Assembly: GCA_030730025.1 (NCBI GenBank)
Contig: JANQWC010000005.1
Coordinates: forward strand, 19,886 to 83,885
From: Crocinitomicaceae bacterium
GTDB lineage: Bacteria > Bacteroidota > Bacteroidia > Flavobacteriales_D > Crocinitomicaceae
DNA: 64,000 nt
Direction of reading: 5' to 3'
In this document: piece by piece, positions 30,301-39,374 of the stretch
Layout of the letters: every line of letters starts with the position of its first letter
Numbering within the stretch: position 1 is the stretch's first letter
Translations under genes and position numbers: made by a program
The notes under the pieces: generated by a model
Database searches by the model: none
What the model saw: the letters and a program-made list of their open reading frames with translations, nothing else
Told to the model about the DNA's origin: nothing

Positions 30301-33300
30301 TTAGGCGAGCTTGAAGCGCAAATAAAAGACAGTACCTGTACCTTCTGTACTCTCAAAACGAATGCTGCCGTTGTGTTTTTCAATGATTTGTCTGACCACG
30401 CTCAGGCCAATGCCAGACCCAGAGGACTTAGTGGTAAAGTAAGGCGTAAAGATGCGTTCTTGTTGTGCTGCAGAGATGCCCACACCGTTGTCTTTGATGG
30501 CAATTTCGACAGTTCCTTGTTCTATTTTAAGTTCAATTTCAATTTTTGGCTCTACGCTCGCATCTGTTGCTTGTCGGGCATTGAGCAATAAATTATGGAA
30601 TACCTGCTGGAGCATGTCCTTGTCTGCATTGATCCAGAGTGCTTTACGCTGCGTTTGAAAATAAATCATGGTCTGATCTTCATCAAAAAGGGCCAGCGCT
30701 TGGCTGATAAAAGCGCCCAGTTCAATTTTTTCAAAAATAGGTTCCGGGAGTTTGGCAAAGCGCGCAAATTCATTGGCCATTCTGGCCAAGGCATCGATTT
30801 GGTCTATAAGTGAGGGCAAGGATTTTTGCGCAAGCTCTTTGGCGTTGGCCTCTTCGGTTTCCATCTTGTGCAATAAATGCTGGATATTGAGTTTCATTGG
30901 CGTCAAGGGATTCTTGATCTCATGTGCAATTTGTTGGGCGAGGTCGCGCCAGGCGCTTTCGCGTTCACTGCGCGCAATATGTTGGGCGGCGTGCTCTAGC
31001 TCTGCTAGTTTTTCGTTGTAGGCTTTGACGAGCGCCCCAATTTCGTCGTTATTTTGGTAACTAATTTTCTGGTTGTTTTTGCCGAACTCTAGATTGCGCA
31101 CCGAGCGCGCTACCACTTGCAAAGGCCCAATGAGCCAATTACTGACCACTAAAGCAATGAAAACAGAAATGGCGAGCAGCAACACAAATACATTAATGGC
31201 TGCCTTAAAGAAGCTCTCGATCTGTTGTTCGTAGGCTTCTTGCTGACCAAAAAGCTGCAGGTTGATGAATCCGATTTGTTGGAGAGATTCATTGGTGATG
31301 GGCAGGTAGGCACTGCGGTAGTTGAGGTTGCCGATTTGGTCTTGATGCGAAAAATAACTTTGGTTTTGACCAAGCAAGGCATCCATGGCTTGGGCGTTCA
31401 TGTGTTCGCCAATCAAGCCATAGGCAAAAAGTTTGGGTCGGGAAGAGGCAATGAGAAAGCCATCGCTGTCAAACACAAATAGATCTGTTTTGAATACAGC
31501 GGAGAGCTTGGCTAATTTACTTTCTAGCGGCTTTCCTGCAGTATTTATATCCAATGTGTCGAGCATTGCAGTTTGTGACTTTAATTCGGCCTGAACGGCG
31601 GCAAGTTTTTCGCGCAGCGCCTCCTGTGCATAGTTGTCAAATTGACGGCCAATAAAAATAGAGCTCCCTAAGCCATATAAAAATAAGGACAGTGCTAAAA
31701 TGAGTAAGAACGCCAGCTGTACTTTAAACGCCAAGGACCATTGGGCCGTTTGATTTTGAAACAGTGTTTTGAATATTTGATTGGCGAGCAGTAAAAGCCC
31801 CCAAAAAACAAACATAAAAGCAAAACTTGTGACATTCGTAAACCAACTATTCGTGACAGACGAAATGACAATTGCCGAGCCCTCGTGCTTGTGTACCATG
31901 ACATGTGTGTATCCAGCCAATTTAAAATGACCCTGTTTGGCATTTTGGTTTTTAAATGAGGACAGTAAATTCGGATAGTTGAAACCGCCCGTTTGATGGA
32001 TGAGCCTTCCTTCGGCATATTTTCCGATGGCATAGCCCTCGAGGCTATTTGAAATACCGGCTTGGTCCGAAATGAGTAGCCTCGGAAAGCCAATTTCTTC
32101 TGGAATTCTTTTGGATACCAATGTGATGGCGAGTGATTTTTGAGACGGTAGTTGCAGCAGTATGACATAACTCAAGCCTTCTTCTTCGTGGGGCATGAAA
32201 AACAAGCCATCCTGAATATCAGAGGCTTGCCCGTGCTGCTTTACAAGTGTTTTGAGTCTTTTGAGTTTGAGGGTATCTGTGCCAAAGCAGGGCTGGCCGG
32301 TAGTATCATATAAATCTGCCTGGATGTCAAAACCGTCCCAAACCCCCGTGAAAAATTTTTGGGTGAGGGTGTGCTCAAATCCGACTTTTGTAAATTGTTT
32401 TCGCAGCGAATCAAACGCAGATTGCAGCCATGTTTCTTCCGTCAAATTTGGCGCTACTTGCGCATAGGCTAATTCTAAATTGATGTTGCGTTCAATAGCA
32501 AGCTGTTGGCCAAAAAGCTTCCGGTTCTCTAGGTCTTTCTGCACTTGCAGCGATTGAAGATAAAAGGTAATTATGGCCGCATTGATGGTCAGGATCAAGA
32601 GTTGACTGCTTAATTGTTGCCAAGAAGTTTTGGTTTTGCGTTCAAAAAGGAAATGAATGGCAATGACCAAAAGAGGTAAAATATTGATCCAGTCTTGGTT
32701 TTGCATGAACAACAAAACAAAGGGCAATACAATTAGGCCTATTTTTCTCAACGGGTTTTGAAACCAACGCTCATTTGTATTGATGTAGAGTGCTACATAA
32801 ACTGTTTTTTGAAAACTGTACAAGAAAAAGCCCAACAGCGAGAAAAAGAAATAAGAGCTGAGGCGCAACTCAAAAAGATGCTCAAAACTCAAGGGGATAT
32901 TGGAGTGCGCAATCACAATTTCGAGTAAATGCAAAATCACAAGCCAGAGGAGCAATGGCAAGAAAAGGGCGAGTGCATTAGCCCACCAGCGTTCAATGTT
33001 TCGGATCAAAGAGAGCATTATTCGAAAGCCAAACACAATGAAAAGTCCATTGATGGCGTAGGCAAAAAAGTCTGGGTACCACTCGTTATAGGCAAAGAAT
33101 CCGGCAGAAAACCAATCGCTTACTTGCCACTCTGCAGGCCATGAAATTTCGTAAATCACGACCCGAACTACTAAAAGACCCAGCAAGTGCAACAAGCTGC
33201 CCCACCAATTTTTTTCTAGAACGGATTGCAGCTGATAACAAATCAGGAATATGGCGATCAGTATAAAAAACGGACCCCAATTGCTATTTGTGGGCAGCGA

Positions 33301-33858
33301 ACTTTGAGGCAACGGACTGGCGTAAAAGACCACATTATTTTGTTGGTCTCGAATGGCATTTTTAGTTGTACCGTTTAGATTAACGGCAAATGCCTGTTTC
33401 CAGAAACCAGGGTTGGCCGCATTTAAGTACGCATTGCTGAATTCGTATTCCTTAAGTAGGCAAAAGCTCACGCAGCAAGTGACTTCATCTTGTTGGTACG
33501 TGCGGCTGAAATAATAGCCGTTATTGAGTTTGATGATGCCGTTTGCAGGAAATAAGTCGGTTTTGTAGCGGCCTATTGGCAATTGGTTGCTGCTCCAGCC
33601 AAAAAGCACTTCTTTGTCGTAGAGATGATAAGTGAGTTCGTTGGATTTAGGCAGAGATTTACCCGCTTCTATATTTTTGAGCAGCGATTGCGCATAGCTT
33701 TTACTTTCTTTTTCAAGTTTGCTAAACTGTGCTTGCAGGTCGGTAATGGAGAAGTGTCGCTCTTGGTTTGAAAAATACTGTACGGCACCTATCAGCAGAA
33801 AGACCAGCCCAAGCAGGCTGTATTTCCAGGTTTGTAAGAAGCGTAAAATTGAGTTCAT
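30301..33858 (-). CDS. membrane sensor histidine kinase with long multi-TM/extracytoplasmic region
   Basis: HAMP-like segment; H-box DLAQQIAHEIKNPLTPMKLNIQHLL; N-box NLLLNARQATD; G-boxes DNGVGISAAQQERIFTPYFTTKSSGSGIGLSVV. Confidence 0.93.
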   Translation of the reverse strand: MNSILRFLQTWKYSLLGLVFLLIGAVQYFSNQERHFSITDLQAQFSKLEKESKSYAQSLLKNIEAGKSLPKSNELTYHLYDKEVLFGWSSNQLPIGRYKTDLFPANGIIKLNNGYYFSRTYQQDEVTCCVSFCLLKEYEFSNAYLNAANPGFWKQAFAVNLNGTTKNAIRDQQNNVVFYASPLPQSSLPTNSNWGPFFILIAIFLICYQLQSVLEKNWWGSLLHLLGLLVVRVVIYEISWPAEWQVSDWFSAGFFAYNEWYPDFFAYAINGLFIVFGFRIMLSLIRNIERWWANALALFLPLLLWLVILHLLEIVIAHSNIPLSFEHLFELRLSSYFFFSLLGFFLYSFQKTVYVALYINTNERWFQNPLRKIGLIVLPFVLLFMQNQDWINILPLLVIAIHFLFERKTKTSWQQLSSQLLILTINAAIITFYLQSLQVQKDLENRKLFGQQLAIERNINLELAYAQVAPNLTEETWLQSAFDSLRKQFTKVGFEHTLTQKFFTGVWDGFDIQADLYDTTGQPCFGTDTLKLKRLKTLVKQHGQASDIQDGLFFMPHEEEGLSYVILLQLPSQKSLAITLVSKRIPEEIGFPRLLISDQAGISNSLEGYAIGKYAEGRLIHQTGGFNYPNLLSSFKNQNAKQGHFKLAGYTHVMVHKHEGSAIVISSVTNSWFTNVTSFAFMFVFWGLLLLANQIFKTLFQNQTAQWSLAFKVQLAFLLILALSLFLYGLGSSIFIGRQFDNYAQEALREKLAAVQAELKSQTAMLDTLDINTAGKPLESKLAKLSAVFKTDLFVFDSDGFLIASSRPKLFAYGLIGEHMNAQAMDALLGQNQSYFSHQDQIGNLNYRSAYLPITNESLQQIGFINLQLFGQQEAYEQQIESFFKAAINVFVLLLAISVFIALVVSNWLIGPLQVVARSVRNLEFGKNNQKISYQNNDEIGALVKAYNEKLAELEHAAQHIARSERESAWRDLAQQIAHEIKNPLTPMKLNIQHLLHKMETEEANAKELAQKSLPSLIDQIDALARMANEFARFAKLPEPIFEKIELGAFISQALALFDEDQTMIYFQTQRKALWINADKDMLQQVFHNLLLNARQATDASVEPKIEIELKIEQGTVEIAIKDNGVGISAAQQERIFTPYFTTKSSGSGIGLSVVRQIIEKHNGSIRFESTEGTGTVFYLRFKLA

Positions 33859-34487
33859 TGTAAAAAGCGATCTGGTACCAAGGTACGCAGTTGTTCGCTT
33901 AAACGCAAGAAATCGCGATCTGCGCGATGATCATTGCAAAACACAAAGTGCGCGTTATTTCTGTAAGGTTCAATAAATTGCTCATAGCAGGGCAAAACGT
34001 GGTTTTCCCATTGGTAGATGATTTCTGAGCGCTTGTAGCCACGTGTTTCTTGGTCGCGGTAGATGCGGCGGTCTAGTTGGATGGCGTGGTCGACATCTAC
34101 AAAAATACTGAAGTCGAGTTGTGAGAACACGCTAGGGTAGTGCAGTGTAAACAAGCCTTCTACAATAATGAGGTCGCTAGGCTGGATGGTTAAAAGCACG
34201 CTCTTGCTCCCTTGCACATTGAAAAAATACTCGCGCACTTCAATTGGTTGCCCTGAGATTAACGTTTGAAGATCGCTGCTTAATTTCTGGTGATCAAGCG
34301 CAGTGGGGAGGTCAAAATTGACAATGCCGTTGGCATCTTTGGTTTGTTGGTCAATAGGTAGATAGTAGTTGTCCATGGAGAATACAGCAGTACTTGCATT
34401 CTGAAAAGTTTCGGATAAGCGTTTCAGAAGGGTGGTTTTACCCGCGCCGCTTCCTCCACATATTCCCACAACAAATGGCTTTGACAT
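33855..34487 (-). CDS. udk: uridine kinase
   Basis: GICGGSGAGKTTLLKRL P-loop, SMDNYYLP, FDLPTALDHQ, IFVDVDHAIQLDRRIYRD; ATG 34487 preferred over track start 34502. Confidence 0.93.
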   Translation of the reverse strand: MSKPFVVGICGGSGAGKTTLLKRLSETFQNASTAVFSMDNYYLPIDQQTKDANGIVNFDLPTALDHQKLSSDLQTLISGQPIEVREYFFNVQGSKSVLLTIQPSDLIIVEGLFTLHYPSVFSQLDFSIFVDVDHAIQLDRRIYRDQETRGYKRSEIIYQWENHVLPCYEQFIEPYRNNAHFVFCNDHRADRDFLRLSEQLRTLVPDRFLQ

Positions 34488-34491
34488 AAAG

Positions 34492-34499
34492 CAAAGATA
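34492..34499 (-). promoter_or_regulatory. -7 promoter element TATCTTTG adjacent to udk start
   Basis: CAAAGATA on + strand, only 4 nt from ATG at 34487. Confidence 0.5.
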
Positions 34500-34591
34500 C
34501 AACTTGTTGGCTACTTTTTTCGTCTTGACTCAGCCTGACTTGGCGTAAAAATCACTATTTTCGGCATACTTAATCATGTAACGTACTCTCC

Positions 34592-36925
34592 ATGAAAACA
34601 CTTTACACGCTTCTCCTTCTGATCACAAGCACATCTTTATTTGCCCAAATTCAGGGTAATGGCGGCCTGCCGACCTCCACCAAACTTGTTTTAAACGACA
34701 AAGTCATCCAGCAATGGGTTTATGCACAGCCCGACATTACAGCCTTAGCAGCCGAAGACGCACTCATCGATGAGCAAGGAATTGCTCCATGGCGTTTTGG
34801 TTTCAACAACTACACCAACTTGAATACCACCAACGCTGGTTCTTGGTTTGATTTGCCAAATGGCGCGCGCTTGTGGTTGGCAAAAGTGAAGTGTGAAGGT
34901 GCACTTACTGTCAATCTCACATTTGAGCAAACCAGTATTCCAAATGGCAATAAATTATTTGTTTACAATGCTTCCAAAGATTTTATCCTTGGTGCATTTA
35001 CCCAAGAACACATCTACGACGGACAGCTCGGCACTGAACTGATCCCAGGAGAAGAAGCAATTATTGAATATTATGTTGCACCAAAAAACAATCAAGGTTT
35101 TGTTCAATTGGCAACAGTAACTCATGGTTACCGCACGGCGAATGAATTCCTTGAAAAAGCTTTTGGCAGCTCAGGTTCTTGCAATATGAATGTCAATTGC
35201 CCCGATGGTTTGCCTTGGACGCCTCAACGCAACAGCGCAGTTATGCTGGTTTCTGGCAGCAGTGGCTTTTGTTCGGGCGCGCTCATCAACAACACTCAAA
35301 ACGATGGCAAGCCTTATGTGCTCACCGCCAACCATTGCTACAGCAACCCTGCCACATGGGTTTTTCGTTTCAATTGGCAAGCTATAGATTGTGCCAATCC
35401 AGGTGCTTCACCAACCTTTCAATCTTTAAGTGGTGCTGTATTGCGTTCGCGCCGCACGCCTTCAGATTTCTGTTTGGTAGAAATTACCGGCGGTTTGGTG
35501 AACGGCACGGTTCCGCTAGATTACAATCCTTATTTCTCAGGCTGGGATAAATCCGGGAATATCCCAACAGCTACGGTGAGTATCCACCATCCTTCTGGCG
35601 ACATCAAGAAAATCTCTTTTGACGATGCAGCGCCATCTGTCTCTCAAGGGATGGGCTCTTCAGAAGCGAATTCAACTTGGACTGTAGAATGGGACCGCAA
35701 CACCACCACCGAAGGAGGCTCTTCTGGCTCACCTTTATTTGATCAAAATCACCGCATTATTGGTCAGTTATGGGGCGGCGGCGCATCTTGTCAGAATCTT
35801 TCTGCGCCAGATTATTATGGCCGTGTATCAAATTCTTGGGAGCCCGCAGGAAGCAACAGCACCAACCAACTCAAGTTTTGGCTAGACCCTTCAAATTCAG
35901 GTGCCGCTTTCATCGACGGCTTTGATCCAAACAACACAACCGTTGTGGCATTAGACGCGGCGCTTTCTGCAGCCCAACTCACGGCTCAGGCGTTGTGCGG
36001 CGACAATTACTTGCCATCTGTCTCTCTTATGAACGTAGGGACTACCGTACTCACCAGTGCACAAATCAGTTACCAAATAGACAACGGTGCCGTGCAACAA
36101 TACAATTGGTCGGGTACACTCAACCAATGGCAAGCACAAACCATCTCCTTGCCGCTCATTCAACTTGCTGCAGGCAATCATACCTTCACTGCAACGGTGA
36201 GTAATCCCAATCAAGCGCTCGATGAAAACACTAGCAACAATCAATCTGTTGCGAATCTTGCGGTCACAGCGGTTCCAGAAACTATAGACATCTTAAAAAT
36301 AACCCTCACCACAGATGACTACGCCGATGAAACATACGTAGAAGTCCGCAATGCAGCAGGTGCCATCATCTGGTCTGAAGGAAATGAGGCCATTTCGGGC
36401 AACTTCGGTACTGGAGGTTTCCCAGCACCAACGGACCCAACCACTCCGCTACAAAACAACACTACCTACAATTACGACATTCCACTCACCGCATTCGAAT
36501 GCTATACTTTTGTGATTTACGACTTTTATGGTGATGGCTTGGGTGCTTCTCAATGGGGTGGCACAGACGGTGCTTTATCTTTAGCAAACAATAATGCAGT
36601 GAACATCTATACTTTGCCAGCTGCAGATTTTGGCGACAGCGTTGCCACTGTAGTGCGCCATATCGACGATGTCAGCATTGATGAGGTCGCGTTCAATTTG
36701 ACAATTGCACCCAATCCTGCAAGTGCTGAGCTTTTCATCAATTGGTACAATGATGCACAAATGCACATCCAGTTATTTGATGTTTGTGGCAAACAACTCC
36801 TTTCGCTCAAACAAGAGAATAGTGCTACAACACTTGATATCCAAGGATTTGCTGCGGGTACCTATTTGTTGCAGCTCACCGATACAAATGGGCAAGTCGT
36901 CAAGAAGAAATTTGTCAAGCAGTAA
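34592..36925 (+). CDS. T9SS-secreted trypsin-like serine protease (lysyl endopeptidase-like)
   Basis: catalytic motifs VLTANHC, SDFCLVEI, GGSSGSPLF; CARDB-like and DDYADET...CYTFVIYDFYGDG regions; C-terminal APNPASAELFINW...AGTYLLQLTDTNGQVVKKKFVKQ. Confidence 0.92.
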   Translation: MKTLYTLLLLITSTSLFAQIQGNGGLPTSTKLVLNDKVIQQWVYAQPDITALAAEDALIDEQGIAPWRFGFNNYTNLNTTNAGSWFDLPNGARLWLAKVKCEGALTVNLTFEQTSIPNGNKLFVYNASKDFILGAFTQEHIYDGQLGTELIPGEEAIIEYYVAPKNNQGFVQLATVTHGYRTANEFLEKAFGSSGSCNMNVNCPDGLPWTPQRNSAVMLVSGSSGFCSGALINNTQNDGKPYVLTANHCYSNPATWVFRFNWQAIDCANPGASPTFQSLSGAVLRSRRTPSDFCLVEITGGLVNGTVPLDYNPYFSGWDKSGNIPTATVSIHHPSGDIKKISFDDAAPSVSQGMGSSEANSTWTVEWDRNTTTEGGSSGSPLFDQNHRIIGQLWGGGASCQNLSAPDYYGRVSNSWEPAGSNSTNQLKFWLDPSNSGAAFIDGFDPNNTTVVALDAALSAAQLTAQALCGDNYLPSVSLMNVGTTVLTSAQISYQIDNGAVQQYNWSGTLNQWQAQTISLPLIQLAAGNHTFTATVSNPNQALDENTSNNQSVANLAVTAVPETIDILKITLTTDDYADETYVEVRNAAGAIIWSEGNEAISGNFGTGGFPAPTDPTTPLQNNTTYNYDIPLTAFECYTFVIYDFYGDGLGASQWGGTDGALSLANNNAVNIYTLPAADFGDSVATVVRHIDDVSIDEVAFNLTIAPNPASAELFINWYNDAQMHIQLFDVCGKQLLSLKQENSATTLDIQGFAAGTYLLQLTDTNGQVVKKKFVKQ

Positions 36926-36937
36926 GCGCTACGAAAG

Positions 36938-38056
36938 ATGAGTGGGCTTTACTTGCACATCCCGTTTTGTCGCAAGCGCTGCACTTATTGTGATTTTCAT
37001 TTTTCGACCACTTTTGAAAATTACCGAACCAATTTAGTCAATGCCCTCGCGCAGGAATTATCCTTGCGTGCAAAAGAGCTCAACTTGCCCATCCAAACCA
37101 TCTATTTTGGCGGGGGCACACCGAGTATCCTGAATTTTTCAGAACTGGATCTACTATTCAATACCATCCACGCGCACTATCCAACGGCGCCGGATTGTGA
37201 AATCACTTTTGAGGTGAATCCCGAAGACATCAATGAAACCAATTTGTTGTACTGGAAAGGACTCGGCATCAATAGACTGAGCATTGGCTTACAGACTTTT
37301 TCGGATGAAGATTTGCGTTGGATGAACAGGGCGCATTTGGTCAATGACGGCCTAAAGGGTATTCAACTCGCCCAGCACTGTGGTTTTAATAACATTAGCG
37401 TCGACCTCATCTACGGCCTCCCCGGCCAGTCTTTAGCCGCTTGGGATGCAAGTTTGCAAGCGGTTTTCGAGTTAGGCGTCCAGCACCTTTCTGCGTATTG
37501 CCTCACCATAGAACCCAAAACAGCCCTCAATCATTTGGTGCGTCAAAAAAAGCTACAGCCTGCCGATGAGGTCTTACAGAGCGAACAGTTTTTGTGGTTG
37601 TTACAAAAAGCCCGTGCCCATGGTTTTGAGCAATATGAGATTTCTAATTTTGGCCAAGCAGGTTTTCACTCCAGACACAATAGTTCTTATTGGAAGTTTC
37701 AGCCTTATTTGGGCATTGGTCCTTCGGCGCATTCATTTGATGGCAAAGTCAGGCGCTGGAATGTGCGCAACAACACGCAATACACCAATCAGGTCGGTAA
37801 AAACGATAAATGGTTTGAGACCGAGCACTTGAGTGCTAATGAGCGCCGCAACGAACAAATATTATTGGGTTTGCGCACAATTTGGGGCTTGGACGTAAGT
37901 ACACTTGCTACCGACTGGACCCCAAAAGAAAGCGCGCAAATTGCTGAATTTGCACGCTTGAATTGGCTGACTATTTCAAATGAAAAGATAGTGCTTACAG
38001 AACAAGGCAAACTGCATGCAGATGGCATAGCAGCAGCGCTTTTTCGCGTAGACTAA
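36938..38056 (+). CDS. hemW: radical SAM heme chaperone HemW (CPO-like)
   Basis: LYLHIPFCRKRCTYCDFHF, YFGGGTPS, LSIGLQTFSDEDLRWMNRAH. Confidence 0.94.
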   Translation: MSGLYLHIPFCRKRCTYCDFHFSTTFENYRTNLVNALAQELSLRAKELNLPIQTIYFGGGTPSILNFSELDLLFNTIHAHYPTAPDCEITFEVNPEDINETNLLYWKGLGINRLSIGLQTFSDEDLRWMNRAHLVNDGLKGIQLAQHCGFNNISVDLIYGLPGQSLAAWDASLQAVFELGVQHLSAYCLTIEPKTALNHLVRQKKLQPADEVLQSEQFLWLLQKARAHGFEQYEISNFGQAGFHSRHNSSYWKFQPYLGIGPSAHSFDGKVRRWNVRNNTQYTNQVGKNDKWFETEHLSANERRNEQILLGLRTIWGLDVSTLATDWTPKESAQIAEFARLNWLTISNEKIVLTEQGKLHADGIAAALFRVD

Positions 38057-38466
38057 CAGAATTCGTCGTAGGCTGCTTGTAGGTTGGCCGCAATCATTTG
38101 GGCACTTCCGCCTTCGATGTGGTGTCTTTCGAGAAAGTGCACCAATTTACCACCTTTGAACAATGCAATAGATGGAGATGACGGCGGGTAAGGCAAAAAG
38201 TATTTTCTGGCTTGTGCAACTGCGTCTTGATCAACACCTGCAAAAACTGTCGTTAATTTGGCTGGCATTTTATCGTGTTGTATAGAGAGCTTCACACCAG
38301 GGCGCATATTGCCTGCAGCACAGCCGCATACAGAGTTGACAACAACCAACATGGTGTCGGTGCTGTTGGCGATGGCAGCATCTACAGCTGCAGCATCGAG
38401 TAATTCTTCAAACCCTACTTTGGTAAGGTCTTCTTTCATGGGTTGAACGAGTTCTGCTGGATACAT
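38053..38466 (-). CDS. BrxA/BrxB-family bacilliredoxin-like protein
   Basis: 137 aa, MLVVVNSVCGCAAGNMRPG (CGC motif) and SPSIALFKGGKLVHFLERHHIEG. Confidence 0.9.
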   Translation of the reverse strand: MYPAELVQPMKEDLTKVGFEELLDAAAVDAAIANSTDTMLVVVNSVCGCAAGNMRPGVKLSIQHDKMPAKLTTVFAGVDQDAVAQARKYFLPYPPSSPSIALFKGGKLVHFLERHHIEGGSAQMIAANLQAAYDEFC

Positions 38467-38522
38467 ATCAATAGTTTTTTACAAAATTAGCGAAGTCTGA
38501 CAGACACAGTGTCATTTAGGTG

Positions 38523-39374
38523 TCATTTCTCGAGATAGTCTTTCAAAACCTTAGGGTTGACGACTTTTTTGGTCTTTCGTTGGGCAACAATGCCAAATGC
38601 TTTTTGAAAAGCTTTGTTTTGATCTCTTTTTTGTTGCAGCAGCTTGACAAAATCAAGTGCCAAAACATGGTGAGGGCTTTGTTGAACAATAGCTAAACAG
38701 AGGTAATCGGCAAAAAACGTCTGCTGCTGATTTCTTGCATATGTGAATTGTCTGTTTTTGAAAAAAGGCTTTAAGTGCTGTAAATGGGTGTCGTAGCGGC
38801 AAAGATAGAGCGTTTTTTTGCGTTCAAAATCAGCTTCTAAAGCGAGCTCGTGGTCTTTGTAGCCCTGCAAGAGTTGTCTGTAGCTTTGTTGCATGGCAGT
38901 GTTTTCATTGCGTTTTCGGTACGCGTAAGCGAGGTGTGCTTTCAGGATAGGTTCGGCTTGTTTATCGGCAGCAGTCCAGAGATAAAGCTTAGACAAATCT
39001 TCGAAGGACTCCACCTTGACAACCGAATCTGGCACATAGGAGATTCCGATAGGAATGCTTGCAAAATAGGGTTCGTAGTGCGCAAAGTGCAATTTTTTCA
39101 AATGGCGCTGTTCCGATAAGCCATCAATCAAAATGAGGTCAAAGCCGGGGTCCCAGGGATTGGTTTGAATCGCTTTGCGAATGGCTCCTGCACTTAGGTC
39201 GAGGATGGTGACCTTGAGGTGCTTGCGCTTGGCCATTTTCAGTAAAATTTGTTTTTGCGCAACACTCATGAAGTTTTGCGCAATAGCCAATTCTTTTTGG
39301 GTCTCGGGTTGTGCATTTTCAAGTGCACAGCCAGCGAGGAGTAAAATGAGGAGGAGGGATAAATAGCTACGCAC
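38523..39374 (-). CDS. lipoprotein, possibly periplasmic-binding-protein-like
   Basis: lipobox [12 protein letters not shown]; no recognised family; 8-nt overlap with mutS 3' end. Confidence 0.65.
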   Translation of the reverse strand: MRSYLSLLLILLLAGCALENAQPETQKELAIAQNFMSVAQKQILLKMAKRKHLKVTILDLSAGAIRKAIQTNPWDPGFDLILIDGLSEQRHLKKLHFAHYEPYFASIPIGISYVPDSVVKVESFEDLSKLYLWTAADKQAEPILKAHLAYAYRKRNENTAMQQSYRQLLQGYKDHELALEADFERKKTLYLCRYDTHLQHLKPFFKNRQFTYARNQQQTFFADYLCLAIVQQSPHHVLALDFVKLLQQKRDQNKAFQKAFGIVAQRKTKKVVNPKVLKDYLEK

